NCBI GenBank assembly: GCA_002240395.1
Contig: CP016836.1
Span: forward strand, 2,542,001 to 2,606,000
Origin: Xanthomonas citri pv. mangiferaeindicae
Lineage (GTDB): Bacteria; Pseudomonadota; Gammaproteobacteria; Xanthomonadales; Xanthomonadaceae
DNA: 64,000 nt
Direction: 5' to 3'
Shown here piece after piece: positions 60,642 through 64,000 of the stretch. The position numbers and the translations under genes were made by a program. Each line of letters starts with the position of its first letter. The stretch's first letter is position 1. The notes below the pieces were generated by a model that saw only the letters and a program-made list of their open reading frames with translations, was not told where the DNA came from and made no database searches.

Positions 60642-61256
60642 TTAGAGAATGCCCTCGGCCGCCATGGCCGCGCGCACGCCCGGATCGGCCAGCATCCGCG
60701 CATCAAAAGCGTGCAGATGGTCCAGGCCGCCCAGGTCCAGCTTCAGGCGCTTGGCCCATTGCAGGGTCACGAACAGATAGGGGTCGGCGATCGAGCGCTC
60801 GCCAGCGAGGAAGTCGCGGCCGTCGAGCTGCGCGTCGAGGCGTTCATAGAGACCGCGGATCTTCTGCATGGCCTGCTTGCGCGTGCGATCGATGGCGTCG
60901 GGATCTTCGAGGTACTTGGTGCTGCCAAACAGCGGATGGAAGGCAGGATGCAGGTCGGCATTGAGCAGCCCGAGCCAGCGATTGACTTCGGCCCGGCCCT
61001 CGGGCGTCCCGTCCCCGCCCAGCTTGGCTTGCGGAAAGCGATCGGCCAGGTAGTTCAGGATTGCCGCGTTCTGGGTCAGTACCCAGTCGCCATCGACCAG
61101 CACCGGGACCGCGCCGGCGGGATTGAGCGCCAGGAAAGGTGGCGCCTTCATCAAAGTCGCGTCGACGACGCGCACGTCGAACGGGGTGCCGATCCAGCGC
61201 AGCGCAATATGGTCGGCCAGCGAACAGGCGCCGGGTTTGGTGTAGAGCGTGAGCAT
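60642..61256 (-). CDS. Glutathione S-transferase, beta-class type
   Basis: 204 residues. N-terminal thioredoxin-like domain MLTLYTKPGACSLADHIALRWIG with Cys11 in the position of the beta-class catalytic cysteine; LNPAGAVPVLVDGDWVLTQNAAILNYLA holds the glutathione-binding VP and Gln/Asn. The C-terminal helical domain (about 88-204) contains GRDFLAGERSIADPYLFVTLQW. Conjugates or reduces with glutathione; substrate unknown. The ATG at 61256 gives the family start. Convergent to prpF and 59 bases downstream of the hydrolase gene on the same strand. Confidence 0.92.
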   Translation of the reverse strand: MLTLYTKPGACSLADHIALRWIGTPFDVRVVDATLMKAPPFLALNPAGAVPVLVDGDWVLTQNAAILNYLADRFPQAKLGGDGTPEGRAEVNRWLGLLNADLHPAFHPLFGSTKYLEDPDAIDRTRKQAMQKIRGLYERLDAQLDGRDFLAGERSIADPYLFVTLQWAKRLKLDLGGLDHLHAFDARMLADPGVRAAMAAEGIL

Positions 61257-61315
61257 GCAGCCTCCGGACTCGGGACGGGCGGCCATCATGCGCCCGGCGC
61301 GATCGGCGTCAAATC

Positions 61316-61801
61316 TCAGCCGCGGGCGGTCGTCGCCGTGGGGGCCGCGGGCTGGGGACGCAACGGCTGCACGCGCAGGAACGTGTGGTCGCCGATCGTC
61401 GCGACCGGCGGCGCATGGCGCCAGGCGGGGGCGGCGATGCCGTGGGCCATGAAGTGACTTGCGCCGGGCACGATCTCGCGGCGCTCGGCGCGCGGCAGCG
61501 ACCAGTTGCGCTCCGAGGCCAGGGCCACGTTGACCGCCCGGGTCCACGCATTGGTGTTCGCCAGCCGGGTCTGGGGCGACAGGATGGTCGGTGCGAACTG
61601 CTTGCGCGCGGTGACCACCTCGCACATCGAGTCGCCCCACAGCCCGCTTTCCTGCCGGCGCAATGCGACTTCAGCGACGGCTTCCTGTCCGCGGACCGAC
61701 TGGTCGCGGGCTTCGAGATAGACCGTCGTGCTCAGACAGAGCGAATCGGCGGCCGGCGGTGGCAGCACGGAGGCCAGCCACATCACCCATTCCAGTTTCA
61801 T
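61316..61801 (-). CDS. SleB-like cell-wall hydrolase (Hydrolase_2 family)
   Basis: 161 residues. The SleB/CwlJ hydrolase signature is visible: CLSTTVYLEARDQSVRGQEAVAEVALRR with the putative catalytic Glu30, then DSMCEVV, ARKQFAPT and GASHFMAHGIAAPAW...GDHTFLRV. Family members are lytic transglycosylase-like enzymes acting on peptidoglycan. The N-terminus (WVMWLASVLPPPAADS) is short and moderately hydrophobic and may be a weak signal sequence. No phage genes are nearby. The tail is Pro/Ala/Thr-rich. The ATG at 61801 is the only plausible start. Confidence 0.85.
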   Translation of the reverse strand: MKLEWVMWLASVLPPPAADSLCLSTTVYLEARDQSVRGQEAVAEVALRRQESGLWGDSMCEVVTARKQFAPTILSPQTRLANTNAWTRAVNVALASERNWSLPRAERREIVPGASHFMAHGIAAPAWRHAPPVATIGDHTFLRVQPLRPQPAAPTATTARG

Positions 61802-62289
61802 CGTTGACTCCTTGCTCCGTTGCGCCGTGTCGCGCTGCGCGATGCCGGGTCAGGCAGGCGCGGCGACGACGTCGGCATGGCGTCTTGGGGAGGGCGGCGA
61901 CTCTATGGCGCTTTCGCCCGGGCTCCGAGCCGCGGGATCGCAGCTGGGCCGGTGTTCCGCCAAAGGCGGGCGGAACGATGTGGCGGCACGGTATCGGTGG
62001 TTTTTCGAATCGAACGTGAATGCGCGGCACTGGTGCCGACGGTCGATCTGTGGCTGGAAACGGCCAAAATGGGCTCGTATTCAGTCCGAGGCGGGATCGC
62101 CAGCGGGATCGCGTAGCCCTTCGCTTTATGAATATCCGTTCATTTTTATTGCGATGGCGCGGTGCAGGGAGGGCCCACATTCAGTCCGGCACATGGGCAC
62201 ACCTATTTTCCGCAACGACCTGCGGTGCAACTGCCAGCGTCCGCCAAGAGGCGGTGCCGAGGGGCATGCGGCGCCATCGCGCAGGTGCG
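61802..62289. other. Gap between hydrolase gene and fadH, no gene found
   Basis: 488 bases. Short frames lack Shine-Dalgarno sites and family resemblance. It holds a hairpin GTTCCGCC/GGCGGAAC (61954-61976), a direct repeat GCGGGATCGC (62091-62100, 62103-62112), a repeated ATTCAGTCCG word (62079, 62179), a stretch unusually rich in A+T for this window (62120-62155) and CCGCC-AAGA-GGCGG (62241-62254) downstream of fadH. The A+T stretch may contain a promoter for the hydrolase gene (minus strand), not identified precisely. Confidence 0.5.
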
Positions 62290-64000
62290 TTATAGGCGCG
62301 CCGCCAGCGCGCTGGCCTGGGCGATCGCGCGCTTGGCGTCGAGTTCGGCGGCCACGTCCGCGCCGCCGACCAGATGCACGACACGGCCGGCCGCCTGCAA
62401 TGCGTCCAGCAGGTCCCGTCGCGGCTCCTGGCCCGCGCACACCACCACGTGATCGACCGGCAGCAGCTGTTCGCTGTCGTCCACCCGGATGCGCAGGCCC
62501 GCGTCGTCGACGCCCAAGTACGCGACCCCGCCCAGCATCTGGACGCCCTTGGCCTTCAGCATGCTGCGGTGGATCCAGCCGGTGGTCTTGCCGAGCCGAG
62601 CGCCCGGGCGTCCGGGACTGCGCTGCAGCAGCCAGACCTCGCGCGCCGGCGGCGACGGTGTGGCCGGGACCAGGCCGCCCGGACTTTCGAAACTCGGGTC
62701 CACGCCCCATTCGCGCATCCACGCCGCCGGATCGAGACTGGGTGACGGGCCGTCGCCCTCGGCCAGGAATTCGCCAACATCGAAGCCGATGCCGCCGGCG
62801 CCGATGATCGCCACCCGCGCGCCCGGCACGACCCGACCCTCGAGCACATCGACATAGCCGACCACCTTGGGATGGTCGTGTCCGGGGATGTCGATCGCGC
62901 GCGGACGTACGCCGGTCGCGAGCACGACGACATCGAAGCCGGCGAGGTCGTCCGCCGTCACCGGGGTCGAGAGCCGCACCTCGACCCCGGTCTCGGCGAT
63001 GCGCTGGCCGAAGTAGCGCAGCGTCTCGTTGAATTCCTCCTTGCCGGGAATGCGCCGCGCCAGGTTGAACTGGCCGCCGATCGCGTCGGCCGCGTCGAAC
63101 AGCACCACGCGATGGCCGCGCTGGGCGGCGACCGTGGCACACGCCAGCCCGGCCGGGCCGGCGCCGACCACCGCGATGCGCAGCGGCGCGGCCGCCGGGA
63201 AGTAATTGAGCTCGGTCTCCGCGCACGCCCGCGGATTGACCAAGCAGCTCGCGGTGCGGTTCGCGAACACGTGGTCGAGACATGCTTGGTTGCAGGCGAT
63301 GCAGGTATTGATGCGTGCGGGCGTGCCGGCGCGCGCCTTGGCGACCCAGTGCGGATCGGCCAGCAGCGGCCGCGCCATCGACACCATGTCCGCGCCACCG
63401 GCCGCGAGCACGCGCTCGGCGACGTCGGGCATGTTGATGCGGTTGGTCGCGACCAACGGCAGCTTCACATGCGGGCGCAACTTGGCGGTCACCCCGGCGA
63501 AGGCCGCGCGCGGGACCGAAGTGGCGATCGTCGGCACCCGTGCCTCGTGCCAACCGATCCCGGTGTTGAGCAGCGTTGCCCCGGCAGCCTCGATCGCGCG
63601 GGCCTGCTGCACGATCTCGTCCCAGCCCGAGCCGCCTGGCACCAGCTCAAGCATCGACAGGCGGTAGATCAGGATGAAGTCGTGCCCGGCGGCCTCGCGC
63701 ACGCGGCGCACGATCTCGGTCGCAAAGCGCATGCGTTGCAGCACATCGCCGCCCCAGCGGTCCTGGCGACGATTGGTGCGCGCACTGAGGAACTGATTGA
63801 TCAGGTAACCCTCGCTGCCCATGATCTCGACGCCGTCGTAGCCGGCCTCGCGCGCGAGCTTGGCGGCGTGGGCGTAGGCGTCGATCGTGCGTTCGACCCC
63901 GCGTGCGCCGAGCGCCCGGGGTGTGAACGGATTGATCGGGGCTTTCAGACGGCTCGGCGCGACCTGCAGCGGGTGATAGGCATAGCGGCCGGCATGCAGC
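62290..64000 (-). CDS. fadH: NADPH-dependent 2,4-dienoyl-CoA reductase (start outside window)
   Basis: 570 visible residues; the N-terminus lies beyond 64000. Old-yellow-enzyme-like TIM barrel first (HPLQVAPSRLKAPINPFTPRAL, then DGVEIMGSEGYLINQFLSARTNRRQDRWGG), then the 4Fe-4S cluster CIACNQACLDHVF...SCLVNP (C-x2-C-x3-C-x11-C), an FAD-binding GAGPAGLACATVAAQRG and an NADPH-binding GAGGIGFDVGEFLAEGDGP. FadH reduces 2,4-dienoyl-CoA during oxidation of unsaturated fatty acids. Odd-chain and branched oxidation also yields propionyl-CoA, which fits the nearby prp genes, but co-regulation is not shown. Confidence 0.93.
   Translation of the reverse strand, partial: LHAGRYAYHPLQVAPSRLKAPINPFTPRALGARGVERTIDAYAHAAKLAREAGYDGVEIMGSEGYLINQFLSARTNRRQDRWGGDVLQRMRFATEIVRRVREAAGHDFILIYRLSMLELVPGGSGWDEIVQQARAIEAAGATLLNTGIGWHEARVPTIATSVPRAAFAGVTAKLRPHVKLPLVATNRINMPDVAERVLAAGGADMVSMARPLLADPHWVAKARAGTPARINTCIACNQACLDHVFANRTASCLVNPRACAETELNYFPAAAPLRIAVVGAGPAGLACATVAAQRGHRVVLFDAADAIGGQFNLARRIPGKEEFNETLRYFGQRIAETGVEVRLSTPVTADDLAGFDVVVLATGVRPRAIDIPGHDHPKVVGYVDVLEGRVVPGARVAIIGAGGIGFDVGEFLAEGDGPSPSLDPAAWMREWGVDPSFESPGGLVPATPSPPAREVWLLQRSPGRPGARLGKTTGWIHRSMLKAKGVQMLGGVAYLGVDDAGLRIRVDDSEQLLPVDHVVVCAGQEPRRDLLDALQAAGRVVHLVGGADVAAELDAKRAIAQASALAARL

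Noticed and set aside
61316..61801. Prophage remnant suggested by the cell-wall hydrolase
   Set aside because: No integrase, structural or lysis-partner genes nearby; SleB-like hydrolases are also common chromosomal genes.
61820..62116. Open frame of 98 codons between the hydrolase gene and fadH
   Set aside because: Arg/Gly-rich, no ribosome-binding site and no recognisable motif; typical chance frame in GC-rich DNA.

Overview
The window is chromosomal core DNA, by eye about two-thirds G+C, from a gammaproteobacterium most like the Xanthomonadaceae/Lysobacteraceae (Lysobacter or Luteimonas type). That placement is inferred from gene order (TPR gene-lolB-ispE-tRNA-Gln-prs-rplY-pth-ychF), the tRNA-Tyr/Gly/Thr-tuf-tRNA-Trp-secE-nusG cluster, two tuf genes, a plant-type (class II) DAHP synthase, the AcnD/PrpF form of the methylcitrate cycle, and dispersed repeats typical of the family. 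No database search was possible.

Layout. 1-5.9 kb: TPR protein (cut by the window edge), lolB, ispE, tRNA-Gln, prs, rplY, pth, ychF. 6.1-7.2 kb: a secreted isoaspartyl peptidase/asparaginase. 7.2-41.2 kb: the contiguous translation/transcription super-cluster: tRNA-Tyr, -Gly, -Thr, tuf1, tRNA-Trp, secE, nusG, rplKAJL, rpoBC, rpsL, rpsG, fusA, tuf2, then the S10, spc and alpha operons from rpsJ to rplQ. Several promoters, attenuator-like hairpins and terminators can be seen at the operon boundaries. 41.3-43.3 kb: dsbB and class II DAHP synthase. 43.3-43.8 kb: a non-coding block of clustered small palindromes. 43.8-46.6 kb (minus strand): typA, thpR and a DUF2127 membrane protein, overlapping as an operon. 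46.8-50.5 kb: ppiB, a lipoprotein, an aspartate-type aminotransferase and malate dehydrogenase. 50.7-60.6 kb: propionate catabolism: prpE, a divergently read MerR-type-HTH/citrate-synthase fusion protein, and prpB-prpC-acnD-(DUF559 cassette)-prpF. 60.6-64 kb (minus strand): glutathione S-transferase, a SleB-type hydrolase and fadH (cut by the window edge).

How the genes work together. Most of the window builds and feeds the ribosome and RNA polymerase: EF-Tu, EF-G, r-proteins, RpoA/B/C, NusG, SecE/SecY, Pth, TypA and four tRNAs, with prs supplying PRPP. The right end converts propionate to propionyl-CoA (PrpE), condenses it with oxaloacetate (PrpC), isomerises it (AcnD plus PrpF) and cleaves it to pyruvate and succinate (PrpB); mdh supplies oxaloacetate.

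Points that stand out. Three genes (secY, typA and a DUF559 endonuclease-like gene) each carry a one-base deletion in a short G/C run as assembled. This is most easily explained by sequence error, since secY is essential. The DUF559 gene sits between acnD and prpF, surrounded by copies of a CCCCTCTCC...GGAGAGGGG palindrome. The HTH-citrate synthase gene faces prpB across a 0.1-kb region packed with operator-like palindromes. Structured leaders precede rpsJ, rpsL, rplK, rplJ and rpoB, and two tandem terminators separate rplQ from rpoA.
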